This document shows positions 44,568-53,387 of a DNA stretch of 64,000 bases, in pieces. The stretch covers positions 29,027-93,026 of the forward strand of contig NZ_BAAACP010000013.1 in assembly GCF_039521565.1 (NCBI RefSeq), written 5' to 3'. The stretch is from Paraclostridium tenue. Its GTDB lineage: Bacteria; Bacillota; Clostridia; Peptostreptococcales; Peptostreptococcaceae. The position numbers and the translations under genes are program-made. The first letter of the stretch is position 1; each line of letters begins with the position of its first letter. A model generated the notes under the pieces. The model saw only the letters and a list, made by a program, of their open reading frames with translations. It was not told the DNA's origin and did not search any database.

Positions 44568-45851
44568 TTGGCAAAAGTAGTAGTTATAGGTGGAGGATGG
44601 GCTGGTTGTGCAGCTGCGATATCTGCAAAAAAAGCAGGTGCTGATGTTGTTTTGCTAGAAAGAACAGATTTATTGTTGGGACTTGGTAATATTGGTGGGA
44701 TAATGAGGAATAATGGTAGATATACAGCCACAGAAGAAGCCATAGCATTAGGGGCTAGTGAGTTATTTGAATTAACAGATAAATATTCTACACATAAAGA
44801 CATGGATTTCCCAGGACATAAGCATTCTACTATATATAATGTTACAGAAATAGAGAAACCTGTAAGAGAAAAAATATTAAATATGGGTATTGATGTAAGA
44901 TTTTTTGCTAGAGTGGTTGATGTTAAGTTAAATGGTAAAAAAATAGAGTCAGTTATTCTAGAAGATGGTGAAATTATAAGTGGAGATTCATTTGTGGAGA
45001 CAACTGGTTCATCAGGACCTATGGGCAATTGCACCAAGTATGGAAATGGTTGTGCTATGTGTGTGCTAAGATGTCCATCTTTTGGTGGTAGGGTCAGTAT
45101 AACTGCTAAATGTGGTGTTGAGGATATGGTTGGAAGAAGAAACACTGGAGAACTTGGTGCATTTAGTGGGTCTATGAAGCTTTTAAAAGAAAGTTTAGGA
45201 GAAGATATACAAAAGGATTTAAATGAAAAAGGGTGTGCAGTAGTACCTTTACCTGAAGAACTTATAAATACTGAAAAGCTTGATATTAAGGTTTGTCAGC
45301 AGTACTCTCTTCCTGAGTTTGCTAAAAATTTAGTTTTAATAGATACAGGTCATGCAAAACTTATGGCTCCATTTTATCCCCTTGAAAAATTAAGAAAAAT
45401 TCCAGGATTTGAAGGAGCCATAATAGTAGATCCATATTCAGGAGGAAAAGGAAACTCTATAAGATATTTATCTGTTGCTCCAAGAGATAATTATATGAGA
45501 GTTATAGGCGTTGATAATTTATTTGTTGGAGGAGAAAAGAGTGGATTCTTTGTAGGGCATACAGAAGCTATATGTACAGGGTCTTTAGCAGGACATAATG
45601 CAGCTAGAAATTCAATAGGTATGTATTTGTTACAACTTCCTACAAGTATAGCTATAGGAGATTTTATTGCTTGTGCTAATAAAGAATTAAGTAAAGCAGG
45701 ATCAGATAGATTAAAGTTTACTTTTGCTGGTAGTGTTTACTTTAATAGAATGAAAGAATTAGGATTTTATACTATTGATAAAAAAGTAATAGAAGATAGA
45801 GTAAAAAAAGCTGGATTAGAGGGTATATTTAATAAAAAAATTATAAAGTAA
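44568..45851 (+). CDS. FAD-dependent oxidoreductase (MnmG/TrmFO-like fold) with a cysteine cluster
   Basis: A 427-residue flavoprotein. The N-terminal dinucleotide fold VVIGGGWAGCAAAISAKKAG is followed by LLERTDLLLGLGNIGGIMRN. A cluster C155-x6-C162-x2-C165-x3-C169-P resembles a [4Fe-4S] ferredoxin motif. The C-terminal FVGGEKSGFFVGHTEAICTG and SLAGHNAARNSIG pattern matches the FAD-binding end of MnmG/TrmFO-type proteins. Both of those tRNA enzymes have conserved cores this one lacks. It follows the PyrK-like gene by 33 bases with AAGGGGG; together they look like an electron-transfer pair with unknown substrate. Confidence 0.85.
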   Translation: MAKVVVIGGGWAGCAAAISAKKAGADVVLLERTDLLLGLGNIGGIMRNNGRYTATEEAIALGASELFELTDKYSTHKDMDFPGHKHSTIYNVTEIEKPVREKILNMGIDVRFFARVVDVKLNGKKIESVILEDGEIISGDSFVETTGSSGPMGNCTKYGNGCAMCVLRCPSFGGRVSITAKCGVEDMVGRRNTGELGAFSGSMKLLKESLGEDIQKDLNEKGCAVVPLPEELINTEKLDIKVCQQYSLPEFAKNLVLIDTGHAKLMAPFYPLEKLRKIPGFEGAIIVDPYSGGKGNSIRYLSVAPRDNYMRVIGVDNLFVGGEKSGFFVGHTEAICTGSLAGHNAARNSIGMYLLQLPTSIAIGDFIACANKELSKAGSDRLKFTFAGSVYFNRMKELGFYTIDKKVIEDRVKKAGLEGIFNKKIIK

Positions 45852-45857
45852 ATTATA

Positions 45858-45897
45858 GGGGGTAACAAATTGTTACCTTCTTTTTTTATTTTAATAA
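45858..45897 (+). terminator. Rho-independent terminator
   Basis: GGTAACA / TGTTACC stem with a 4-base loop and a run of Ts. Confidence 0.8.
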
Positions 45898-46004
45898 TAT
45901 AATTATAAAAAATTTAATTTACAGGTTATGGATACTAAAAAAGGTTAAATAATGCATTTTAGCCCAAAAAATTAAGTAAAATTAATAAAAAATACAAATA
46001 AGTA

Positions 46005-46010
46005 TATAAA
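46005..46010 (+). promoter_or_regulatory. Possible -10 of the dlt operon
   Basis: TATAAA directly adjoining the palindrome at 46011. The -35 (TTAATA at 45982) is weak, so the promoter may need an activator or another sigma factor. Confidence 0.35.
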
Positions 46011-46027
46011 ATTACAAAATTGTAATT
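46011..46027 (+). promoter_or_regulatory. Palindromic operator-like element, copy 1 (dlt)
   Basis: ATTACAAAATTGTAATT: 7-base arms ATTACAA / TTGTAAT with a 2-base centre. The same 17 bases occur at 55848 near lytS. It overlaps the expected transcription start of dltD. Confidence 0.55.
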
Positions 46028-46034
46028 GAATATC

Positions 46035-46080
46035 TTCCTCTAAAGTAATAATATATTTATAGATTATTACTTTAGAGGAG
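46035..46080 (+). promoter_or_regulatory. Leader hairpin covering the dltD ribosome binding site
   Basis: CCTCTAAAGTAATAAT (46037-46052) and its exact complement ATTATTACTTTAGAGG (46063-46078) form a 16-pair stem with a 10-base loop. Two further pairs (one G-U) extend it. The right arm contains GAGGAG, the ribosome binding site of dltD (ATG 46088), so the closed hairpin would block translation. No T tract follows, so it is not a terminator. Confidence 0.6.
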
Positions 46081-46087
46081 TATAAAT

Positions 46088-47275
46088 ATGAAAAAATTAA
46101 CTTATTTCATTATACCACTATTAATAGGAGGTATATTTTTATTTGGATTAAATAAATTCCTTGATACTAAAATCAATGAACTGCTAAAAGAGAAAGATTT
46201 AGTTCCTATTATGAATGATTCTTTAAGCAATATAAAAGATAAAGGAATTATTGCCAATAATTATTTCTTAGAAAATCATGATATTATGATGTTAGGGTCA
46301 TCAGAATTAGGGCATTCAACAAAACAACATCCAACATATTACTTTAATACTAATAGAAGTAAAAATGGAGTATTTACTATTGGTAGAGCGTATACTCAAA
46401 GTTTACAGGATGCAACTATTATAGGAAGTGTAAATCCTAATATAAAAGATAAGAAGGTTGTTTTACTAATATCAATGCAATGGTTTATGGATAGAGAAGG
46501 AGTTACACCACATCACTATCAAGCTAGATTTTCTCCAACTCAATTTTATGCATTTTTAAATAACCCTGATATATCAAAAGCAAATAAATTAATATTTGCA
46601 AAAAGAGCAGGTAAATTGTTAGTTGGATCAGGGGAATACAAACCAGAAGCTGTATATGCAAAGTTATATTATTCTGACTCATTAATTTCTAAAACAGAAA
46701 AGTTTTTATTAGCTCCTTACTTTGAGGGTAGAAAATTCTTTGTAACTCTTAAGGAAAAAGGATTGTTATATGAGAAATTAATTACTTTAAAAAATAAAAA
46801 AGAAGTAAAATCAGGTAAGCCTATTGATTGGCATAAGGAAACAGAAAAAGCTATAGAAGATGCTAAGAAAAGAGTAGGTAAAAATGATTTATGTATAGAT
46901 AAAATTTATTACAAAAAGAATTTTGGACACAACCTAGATAAAGTAAGAGGAAAATATAAAGATGTTAATTTATTAAAATCTAAAGAATTTTCTGATTACA
47001 AACTTACATTAGACGTATGTAAAAATTTAGGTATTAAACCTGTAATAGTAATGATACCTGCTATGGACAAATTCTATAATGTAACGGGTATATCTACTCA
47101 AGAAAGACATGAATTTTACGATAAGGCAGAAAAAATTGCACAAAAAGAAGGTTTTGATGTAATAGACCTAAGAGAAAAAGAAACAGAAAAATATTATTTA
47201 AGGGATGTAATGCATCTTGGTACGAAGGGATGGGTAGATGTTTGTGAAAAATTATTTAAAAAATTTAATCAGTAA
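46088..47275 (+). CDS. dltD: D-alanyl-lipoteichoic acid biosynthesis protein DltD
   Basis: A 395-residue membrane-anchored serine hydrolase-like protein. An N-terminal helix (about 5-24) is followed by an outward SGNH-type domain. The block II-like MMLGSSELGHSTKQHPTYYF carries the conserved catalytic Ser region of DltD, and the C-terminal YYLRDVMHLGTKGWVDVCE the Asp-x-x-His pair. DltD moves D-alanine onto teichoic acids outside the membrane, lowering surface negative charge and raising resistance to cationic peptides. It opens the operon in the clostridial order D-X-A-B-C. Confidence 0.95.
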   Translation: MKKLTYFIIPLLIGGIFLFGLNKFLDTKINELLKEKDLVPIMNDSLSNIKDKGIIANNYFLENHDIMMLGSSELGHSTKQHPTYYFNTNRSKNGVFTIGRAYTQSLQDATIIGSVNPNIKDKKVVLLISMQWFMDREGVTPHHYQARFSPTQFYAFLNNPDISKANKLIFAKRAGKLLVGSGEYKPEAVYAKLYYSDSLISKTEKFLLAPYFEGRKFFVTLKEKGLLYEKLITLKNKKEVKSGKPIDWHKETEKAIEDAKKRVGKNDLCIDKIYYKKNFGHNLDKVRGKYKDVNLLKSKEFSDYKLTLDVCKNLGIKPVIVMIPAMDKFYNVTGISTQERHEFYDKAEKIAQKEGFDVIDLREKETEKYYLRDVMHLGTKGWVDVCEKLFKKFNQ

Positions 47276-47384
47276 TAAATATTTAATGATGAGTATATGT
47301 TTTACTGTAATTATAATTGCGGCTATATTAGTACTGACATTTACTCCATTTAAAGAATTGCCATTTATATACAATGAATTTTAA
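47244..47384 (+). CDS. dltX: DltX, small membrane protein of the D-alanylation system
   Basis: A 46-residue frame starting with GTG at 47244, overlapping the end of dltD by 32 bases and ending 16 bases before dltA. It has a basic head (KNYLKNLISNKYL), one membrane helix (about 15-34) and the C-terminal ELPFIYNEF. The FIYNEF tail is the hallmark of DltX, whose C-terminus serves as an extracellular D-alanyl acceptor in the transfer path from DltB to teichoic acid. An ATG pair at residues 15-16 (47286) would give a 32-residue product without the basic head, so GTG is preferred. Confidence 0.85.
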   Translation: MKNYLKNLISNKYLMMSICFTVIIIAAILVLTFTPFKELPFIYNEF

Positions 47385-47400
47385 TAAGGAGGATTAAGTA

Positions 47401-48915
47401 ATGAAAATTATTGAAGGTATAAAAAAGTATGCAAACACAGATAGAATAGCATTAAAGTGTAATGAAGAAACTCTTTCTTACAAAGATTTGGATAAGTATT
47501 CAGAAGCAATAGCTTTGTTTTTAAAAGATATTTACAAAGAAGAAAACACACCAATAGTTATATATGGAAATAAAGAAAATCTTATAATGGCGTGTATGAT
47601 AGGGGCTTTAAAGTCAGGAAGAGCGTATGTGCCTCTTGATATAAGTTTCCCTTTAGACAGAGTCTTTGAAGTAACAAAAGAAGTTAAACCTAAAGTAGTA
47701 TTTAACTTTAGTGAAGAAAGTAACTTTGGAGATTTAAATGTAATTGATGAAGATAAACTTAAATGCATAATAAAAGAATACGAAGGAAAAACAATAGATA
47801 AAAGTAATTGGGTCAAAGAAGATGAAAATGCTTATATATTATTTACATCAGGAAGTACTGGAAAACCTAAAGGGGTTCAAATAAGTTCAAATAACTTAGA
47901 CAGTTTTGTTGATTGGATTAGTCCTTATTTAAAAATTGATGGAAGCGAAAAGGTAATTATGAATCAAGCTGCATATTCATTTGACCTTTCAGTAACATCA
48001 ATATACCCAGGATTAGTTCATGGAGCTACATTATTTTCTTTATCAAAGAAAGTATTAGCAGATTATAAAGAGTTATTTAATCAATTTGAAAAATCAAATA
48101 TGTCAATTTGGGTTTCAACACCATCATTTGCAGGTGTATGTGTAACAGAAAACAGTTTTAATCATGAAATGTTACCAAAATTAGAATCTATGATATTTAT
48201 AGGTGAAGCTTTACCAAAGAGTTTAACTAAAGAACTTTTAGAAAGATTCCCAAACACAAGAGTTATAAATGGATATGGGCCAACTGAGGCAACTGTGGGA
48301 GTTAGTGTAAATGATATGACACAAGAACTAATTGATGATGAGAAGAGTCTTCCAGTTGGATATCCTATGGAAAACTGTAAAATTAAAATTATCGATGAAG
48401 ATGGAAATGAACTTAAAGAAAATGAAAAAGGGGAAATTGTAATAATAGGACCTTCAGTATCCAAAGGATATTTTAATAATAAAGAAAAAACGGATGAAGT
48501 ATTTTATTATGATGAAATAAACGGAGTTAAACATAGAGCTTATAAAACTGGAGATATGGGTTATATGTTAGGAGGAAATATATATTATTGTGGAAGAAAA
48601 GACTTCCAAATAAAATTAAATGGATTTAGAATTGAAATAGAAGATATAGAAAATAATTTAAGAAAAGTTGATAATGTAAAAAATGCTATAGTTCTTCCTG
48701 TTTATAAGAATGAAAAAATTGCTTATTTAAAAGGTATTGTAGAATTAAAAGCAGATAACGAATTAAGCAATATTAAAAATGGTATGATAATTAAGAAGGA
48801 ATTAGGAAAGTATATACCTTCATACATGATTCCAAGAAATATAAAAATTATAGATGAGTTTCCAACAAATATTAATGGAAAAATAGATAGAAAGAAACTT
48901 ATGGAGGAAAATTAA
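47401..48915 (+). CDS. dltA: D-alanine--poly(phosphoribitol) ligase DltA
   Basis: A 504-residue adenylating enzyme that activates D-alanine and loads it on the carrier DltC. The AMP-binding core has AYILFTSGSTGKPKGVQISS, INGYGPTEATVG, and the C-terminal YKTGDMGYMLGGNIYYCGRKD. The final INGKIDRKKL supplies the catalytic Lys of the adenylate family. RBS AAGGAGG. It overlaps dltB by one base (ATGA-type junction). Confidence 0.97.
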   Translation: MKIIEGIKKYANTDRIALKCNEETLSYKDLDKYSEAIALFLKDIYKEENTPIVIYGNKENLIMACMIGALKSGRAYVPLDISFPLDRVFEVTKEVKPKVVFNFSEESNFGDLNVIDEDKLKCIIKEYEGKTIDKSNWVKEDENAYILFTSGSTGKPKGVQISSNNLDSFVDWISPYLKIDGSEKVIMNQAAYSFDLSVTSIYPGLVHGATLFSLSKKVLADYKELFNQFEKSNMSIWVSTPSFAGVCVTENSFNHEMLPKLESMIFIGEALPKSLTKELLERFPNTRVINGYGPTEATVGVSVNDMTQELIDDEKSLPVGYPMENCKIKIIDEDGNELKENEKGEIVIIGPSVSKGYFNNKEKTDEVFYYDEINGVKHRAYKTGDMGYMLGGNIYYCGRKDFQIKLNGFRIEIEDIENNLRKVDNVKNAIVLPVYKNEKIAYLKGIVELKADNELSNIKNGMIIKKELGKYIPSYMIPRNIKIIDEFPTNINGKIDRKKLMEEN

Positions 48916-50063
48916 TGACTTTTTCACAATATGGAGATTATTTTTATCTTTATATATTACTATTAACAGCAATACCTGCAATAATTTTAGGATTAAGTGG
49001 TAAAAATATAAAATATTATGGTATGATAGCAAGTGCATTTATGATATTTTTAATAGTTGGAATAAATGTGCATTTATCATTTTTATTATGTTTTATAGTA
49101 ATTGAAGTTATAGTAGTTAAAGGGTATGAATATGTAAGGAAGAAAACTGACAATAAATTTTTATATAGATTATTTTTATTAGCATCAATGTCTCCAATAA
49201 TAATTAATAAAATTTCACCATACACATCATTTGGGGTTATTGGGTTTATAGGAATATCATATTTAAATTTTAGAACAATACAAATGGTTATTGAAATTTA
49301 TGATGGAGCAATAAAAGAAGTTAAAATATCTACAATGCTTTACTTCGTATTATTTTTCCCAACATTAAGTTCAGGGCCTATTGATAGATCAAGAAGATTT
49401 GAAAAAGACTTAGAAACAAAAATACCAAAAGAGGAATATATAAATGACTATTTAATTCCAGGAGTAAAAAAAATAGTTATGGGTATTGGATATAAATATG
49501 TAGTTGCTTTTTTAGTCAATACATATTGGATGTCAAAAATACCATCTGAAATAAATTTTGTAAATGCCTTAAGTTATATGTATGCTTATAGTTTATATTT
49601 ATTCTTTGACTTTGGTGGATACAGCTTATTTGCAGTAGGTACAAGTTATATATTTGGAGTAAAAGCTCCGGACAACTTTAATAAGCCTTTTATAAGTAAG
49701 GATATGAAAGAGTTTTGGACAAGATGGCATATAAGCCTTTCAAGATGGTTTGGAGACTATATTTTCTCAAGATATGTAATTGCATCTATAAGAAAGAAAA
49801 GATTTAAAAAAAGAGCTACAGCATCTCATGTTGCACAAATGATTACAATGATAGTTATGGGATTTTGGCATGGTCTAACATGGTTTTACATTGTTTATGG
49901 AATATATCAAGGGGCAGCACTTGTTTTAACTGATATATATCAAAAGAAATCTAAATTTTATAAAAAGCATAAAAAAGAGAAGTGGTTTGAATGTGTGCAA
50001 ATTGTATTAACATTCCATATTGCATGCTTTGGATTATTAATTTTCTCAGGATATTTTGCTTAA
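48915..50063 (+). CDS. dltB: D-alanyl transfer protein DltB (MBOAT family)
   Basis: A 382-residue membrane protein with about ten helices, of the membrane-bound O-acyltransferase family. MBOAT motifs are EFWTRWHISLSRWFGDYIF and the active-site His in VMGFWHGLTWFYIVYG. DltB receives D-alanine from DltC and passes it through the membrane toward DltX/DltD. Its ATG overlaps the dltA stop, so translation is coupled. Confidence 0.97.
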   Translation: MTFSQYGDYFYLYILLLTAIPAIILGLSGKNIKYYGMIASAFMIFLIVGINVHLSFLLCFIVIEVIVVKGYEYVRKKTDNKFLYRLFLLASMSPIIINKISPYTSFGVIGFIGISYLNFRTIQMVIEIYDGAIKEVKISTMLYFVLFFPTLSSGPIDRSRRFEKDLETKIPKEEYINDYLIPGVKKIVMGIGYKYVVAFLVNTYWMSKIPSEINFVNALSYMYAYSLYLFFDFGGYSLFAVGTSYIFGVKAPDNFNKPFISKDMKEFWTRWHISLSRWFGDYIFSRYVIASIRKKRFKKRATASHVAQMITMIVMGFWHGLTWFYIVYGIYQGAALVLTDIYQKKSKFYKKHKKEKWFECVQIVLTFHIACFGLLIFSGYFA

Positions 50064-50081
50064 TTTAAGGAGGAATACAAA

Positions 50082-50312
50082 ATGCAAGAAACAGTTATAG
50101 AAATTTTTGAAGATGTTTTAGGATGTGATGAGATAAGAGAAGATTTAGATCTTAATTTATTTGATGCAGGTCTTTTAGACTCATTAGCAATAATAGAAGT
50201 ATTACTTGAGATTGAAGAAAGACTTGGTATAACACTTCAACCAACTGATTTAGAAAGAAGTGATATGGCTACAGTAAACAATTTAACTAAGTTTTTAGAG
50301 TCAAGAAAATAA
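50082..50312 (+). CDS. dltC: D-alanine--poly(phosphoribitol) ligase subunit 2 (carrier protein DltC)
   Basis: A 76-residue acyl carrier protein. S34 in FDAGLLDSLAIIEVLLEI is the phosphopantetheine attachment serine. It carries D-alanine from DltA to DltB. RBS AAGGAGG. Last gene of the operon, followed by a terminator. Confidence 0.96.
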   Translation: MQETVIEIFEDVLGCDEIREDLDLNLFDAGLLDSLAIIEVLLEIEERLGITLQPTDLERSDMATVNNLTKFLESRK

Positions 50313-50356
50313 TAAGTGTAATTTGTATTAAGTAGTGTATTTTATTACAAATAAAA

Positions 50357-50383
50357 AAGGAGGAAGTAATTCCTCCTTCTTGT
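50357..50383. terminator. Terminator of the dlt operon
   Basis: AAGGAGGAA / TTCCTCCTT stem with a 4-base loop, flanked by A-rich and T-rich bases; also serves the minus-strand gene ending at 50385. Confidence 0.8.
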
Positions 50384-50384
50384 T

Positions 50385-50687
50385 TTATAATACATCACTA
50401 TAATTCATGTATTCTATTATATCATTATAAATATCCACAACAGGAGCTATGTTTTTCATAGTATTATCAAAGTATAACTTTATAACATCATCAGTTTTAT
50501 AAAGTATTAAATCTTTGTTATCTTGATTTATAAATGATATTGTTTTTTCACTATTATATTCATCTACATCAATAGTTTTTACTATGCAATTATGTTTACT
50601 TATTTTTGTTGCTATATTAAATAATAAATCATCACTACAATTATCTATTTGTAGCACTAAACAATGAAATGTAGTTTTAAAATTCAT
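50385..50687 (-). CDS. Hypothetical protein, 100 aa
   Basis: A soluble alpha/beta protein. ATG 50687 (MNFKTTFHCL) is chosen because AGGAGG upstream is contained in the first codons of the longer frame from 50702. It has no signal peptide; pattern FHCLVLQIDNCSDDLLFNIA ... NKDLILYKTDDVIKLYF suggests two strand-helix repeats. Not recognised. Convergent with dltC. Confidence 0.68.
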   Translation of the reverse strand: MNFKTTFHCLVLQIDNCSDDLLFNIATKISKHNCIVKTIDVDEYNSEKTISFINQDNKDLILYKTDDVIKLYFDNTMKNIAPVVDIYNDIIEYMNYSDVL

Positions 50688-50866
50688 GGGAAACCTCCTC
50701 ATATTAAGTCTAAATTTGGTATAAAATAATACCTTATAAGAATTTTAACACATTTAATAAGAAAAACAAATTTGCAAAATGTATAAAAATGCATATATAA
50801 TATATAAAATAGATTAGATATGGAAATAATCAATCTTATATTTATAATTTTAGAGGAGAGAGTTTT

Positions 50867-52414
50867 ATGTCAAAGGTTGCAAAAGCAGCAGTAGGTCTTA
50901 TGGCTGCAACATTAATCGCTAAGATATTAGGATTTGGGCGCGAACTAGCACTAGCGTCGGCATATGGAGCATCTGGAACTAGTGATGCTTTCTTAGTAGC
51001 TATGAATATACCGGCAGTTATATTCTCGGCGATAGGAACATCATTAGGAACTGCATTTATACCACTTTATTGTGATTTAGATGCTAAAAAAGGAAAAAGA
51101 GCTTCACTTAAATTTACAAATAATGTTCTTAATATAGTTATTATACTTTGTTTAATAGTTTCATTAATAGGTGTTATTTTTACAGGACCTATAGTTAAGC
51201 TATTTGCAGTAGGATTTGAAGGAAAAACATTAGAACAGGCTATATACTTTACAAGAGTATTAATTCTTGGAATGTCGTTTTTAGGAATAAGTTATATAAT
51301 GATGGCATTTTTACAAGTTAAAGAAAACTTTATAATACCAGGACTTATGTCTGTTCCATATAATATACTTATAATTGCATCAATATTTTTAAGTATTATG
51401 ATAAATCCAAACTTATTACCTTGGGGTACATTATTCGGATTATCTCTACAATTTATATTCCAATATCCTTTTGCTCGTAAAAAAGGATATAGATATAGAC
51501 CATATATCAACTTAAAAGATAAATATTTAAAGAAAATGTTATGGTTAATAGGACCTGTTTTAATAGGGGTTGCGGTTACTCAAATTAATACTATTGTAGA
51601 TAGAACTATAGCATCTACTCTTGTAGAAGGGAGTATATCTGCACTTAACTATGCTACTAAGTTAAATCAATTTGTTATGGGTATGTTTATAGTTTCAATA
51701 TCTTCTGTTATATATCCAATGCTTTCTAAGTTATCAACGGAAAATAATCAAAAGAAGTTTAAAGAATCTATAGTAACTGCTATAAATGTAGTTATATTAA
51801 TAATAATACCAATATCAGTAGGAGCTATAATATTAGCAACTCCTATTGTTAGATTGTTATTTGAAAGAGGGCATTTTGATGCTAGAGCTACTCAAATGAC
51901 ATCAGTAGCATTAGTATTTTACTCAGTAGGTATGCTAGGCTTTGGATTAAGAGATATATTAGGTAAAATATTTTATTCATTACAAGATACTAAAACACCT
52001 ATGATAAATGGTATTATAGCGATGTTTTTAAATATAATACTAAATCTAGCATTCGTTAAATACACTGATATGCAATTAGGAGGATTAGCATTTGCAACTA
52101 GTATATCTTCATTAGCTACAATTTCACTATTAGCTTTTAGTTTAAGAAGAAAAATAGGTGCATTTGGTGGTAAGAAAATTATAACTGTACTTATAAAAGC
52201 TATAGTATCAGCTCTTATAATGGCATTTGTAACTAGATTCACATATAATATATTAGATTTAATATTGAGCGATGGATTTATACAAAGTACAATTAAATTA
52301 GGAGTTTCTGTTGGATTAGGAGCTATAGTATATGGAATAAGTATAGTAGTTTTAAGAGTTGGTGAAGTTAAGCTAATGGTAAAAATGCTAAGCAGTAAAG
52401 TAAAACATAAATAA
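50867..52414 (+). CDS. murJ: Lipid II flippase MurJ (MviN)
   Basis: A 515-residue membrane protein with 14 predicted helices, of the MOP exporter group. It moves peptidoglycan lipid II across the membrane. Family features: LMAATLIAKILGFGRELALA with the conserved Arg in helix 1, YGASGTSDAFLVAMNIPAV, LVEGSISALNYATKLNQFVMG, and RLLFERGHFDARATQMTS (a conserved GxFD region). RBS GAGGAGAGAG. Single-gene unit. Confidence 0.95.
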   Translation: MSKVAKAAVGLMAATLIAKILGFGRELALASAYGASGTSDAFLVAMNIPAVIFSAIGTSLGTAFIPLYCDLDAKKGKRASLKFTNNVLNIVIILCLIVSLIGVIFTGPIVKLFAVGFEGKTLEQAIYFTRVLILGMSFLGISYIMMAFLQVKENFIIPGLMSVPYNILIIASIFLSIMINPNLLPWGTLFGLSLQFIFQYPFARKKGYRYRPYINLKDKYLKKMLWLIGPVLIGVAVTQINTIVDRTIASTLVEGSISALNYATKLNQFVMGMFIVSISSVIYPMLSKLSTENNQKKFKESIVTAINVVILIIIPISVGAIILATPIVRLLFERGHFDARATQMTSVALVFYSVGMLGFGLRDILGKIFYSLQDTKTPMINGIIAMFLNIILNLAFVKYTDMQLGGLAFATSISSLATISLLAFSLRRKIGAFGGKKIITVLIKAIVSALIMAFVTRFTYNILDLILSDGFIQSTIKLGVSVGLGAIVYGISIVVLRVGEVKLMVKMLSSKVKHK

Positions 52415-52419
52415 TAAAT

Positions 52420-52452
52420 AAAAAACTACAGTTGAATAGCTGTAGTTTTTTT
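52420..52452 (+). terminator. Terminator of murJ
   Basis: AAAAACTACAG / CTGTAGTTTTT with an 8-base loop. Confidence 0.85.
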
Positions 52453-52548
52453 ATTGATGATATTTAAAATAAATATTGAATTACAATGTCATAATTTGTT
52501 AATTATCATAATATATATTATTAATACTTTGTAGGAGGTATTTTTAAT

Positions 52549-52671
52549 ATGAATATGTCAAGAAGTATTAGAATAACTAAAAATAGACAAAGTAAATTAT
52601 ATACATTAATAGCTATAGTTGATGTAGTAGTATTAGCAGCATCTTTTGGAGTAATAATAGCAAATTGGTAG
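52549..52671 (+). CDS. 40-residue single-pass membrane miniprotein
   Basis: ATG 52549 is preceded by AGGAGG at ten bases and the frame ends TAG at 52671. The product has a basic head (MNMSRSIRITKNRQSK) and one hydrophobic helix (about 18-38, LYTLIAIVDVVVLAASFGVI), ending ANW. It has its own terminator (52677-52711) and lies behind the murJ terminator, so it is its own transcript. Size and layout match regulatory or stress membrane miniproteins, but I do not recognise a family. Confidence 0.65.
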   Translation: MNMSRSIRITKNRQSKLYTLIAIVDVVVLAASFGVIIANW

Positions 52672-52676
52672 AATAA

Positions 52677-52711
52677 AAAAGAAACTATCTCATTTGAGAT
52701 AGTTTCTTTAA
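52677..52711 (+). terminator. Rho-independent terminator
   Basis: GAAACTATCTCA / TGAGATAGTTTC hairpin with a short loop and T-rich end. Confidence 0.85.
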
Positions 52712-52818
52712 TTTATAAAACTGAAAAGTTATTATGATTTAAGTTAAGTTATTTTTTATTTTGATTATTATACAAAAATATGTTTATATAATAGTATATA
52801 TTTAAGGAGGGTAAGATT

Positions 52819-53376
52819 ATGAAATACATAGATGATATAAAAAAGTATAGTCCTTTTAATGAACAAGAAAGAAAAGATAAAAATATAATATTAGATTGTA
52901 TAAATAAATACGAAAATATATTAACTCGAGAAAATGAAATTTGTCATATAACAAGTTCGGGATTTATTGTAAATAAAAGAAGAGACAAAGTTTTAATGAT
53001 TCATCATAATATATATAATTCTTGGGGATGGACTGGTGGTCATGCAGATGGAGATAAGGACTTATTAAATGTTGCTATAAAGGAAGCGATAGAGGAAACT
53101 GGAGTGAAAAATGTATATCCAATAACAAATGATATATGTTCTATAGAGATTTTACCAGTAAACTCTCATATAAAAAAAGGTAAATACGTGGCTTCACATT
53201 TGCATTTATCTGTAGCATATATACTAGAGGCTAATGAAGAAGATGAGCTATTTATAAAAGAAGATGAAAATAGTGGTGTAAGATGGATATTAATGGATGA
53301 AATAGACAAGTATGTTAATGAAGAACATATGATAGGTGTTTATAACAAGATTATAAATAAAGCTAAAAATATATAG
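52819..53376 (+). CDS. NUDIX family hydrolase
   Basis: A 185-residue Nudix protein with a ~45-residue N-terminal extension. The Nudix box is GHADGDKDLLNVAIKEAIEE with TGV after it: it keeps the catalytic EE pair and the leading Gly, but the usual first Glu is Lys and the usual Arg is Lys. The preceding WGWTGGHADGDKD region is normal. Substrate (a nucleoside diphosphate linked to X) cannot be told. RBS AAGGAGGG. Confidence 0.88.
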   Translation: MKYIDDIKKYSPFNEQERKDKNIILDCINKYENILTRENEICHITSSGFIVNKRRDKVLMIHHNIYNSWGWTGGHADGDKDLLNVAIKEAIEETGVKNVYPITNDICSIEILPVNSHIKKGKYVASHLHLSVAYILEANEEDELFIKEDENSGVRWILMDEIDKYVNEEHMIGVYNKIINKAKNI

Positions 53377-53387
53377 ATTTAATAAAA

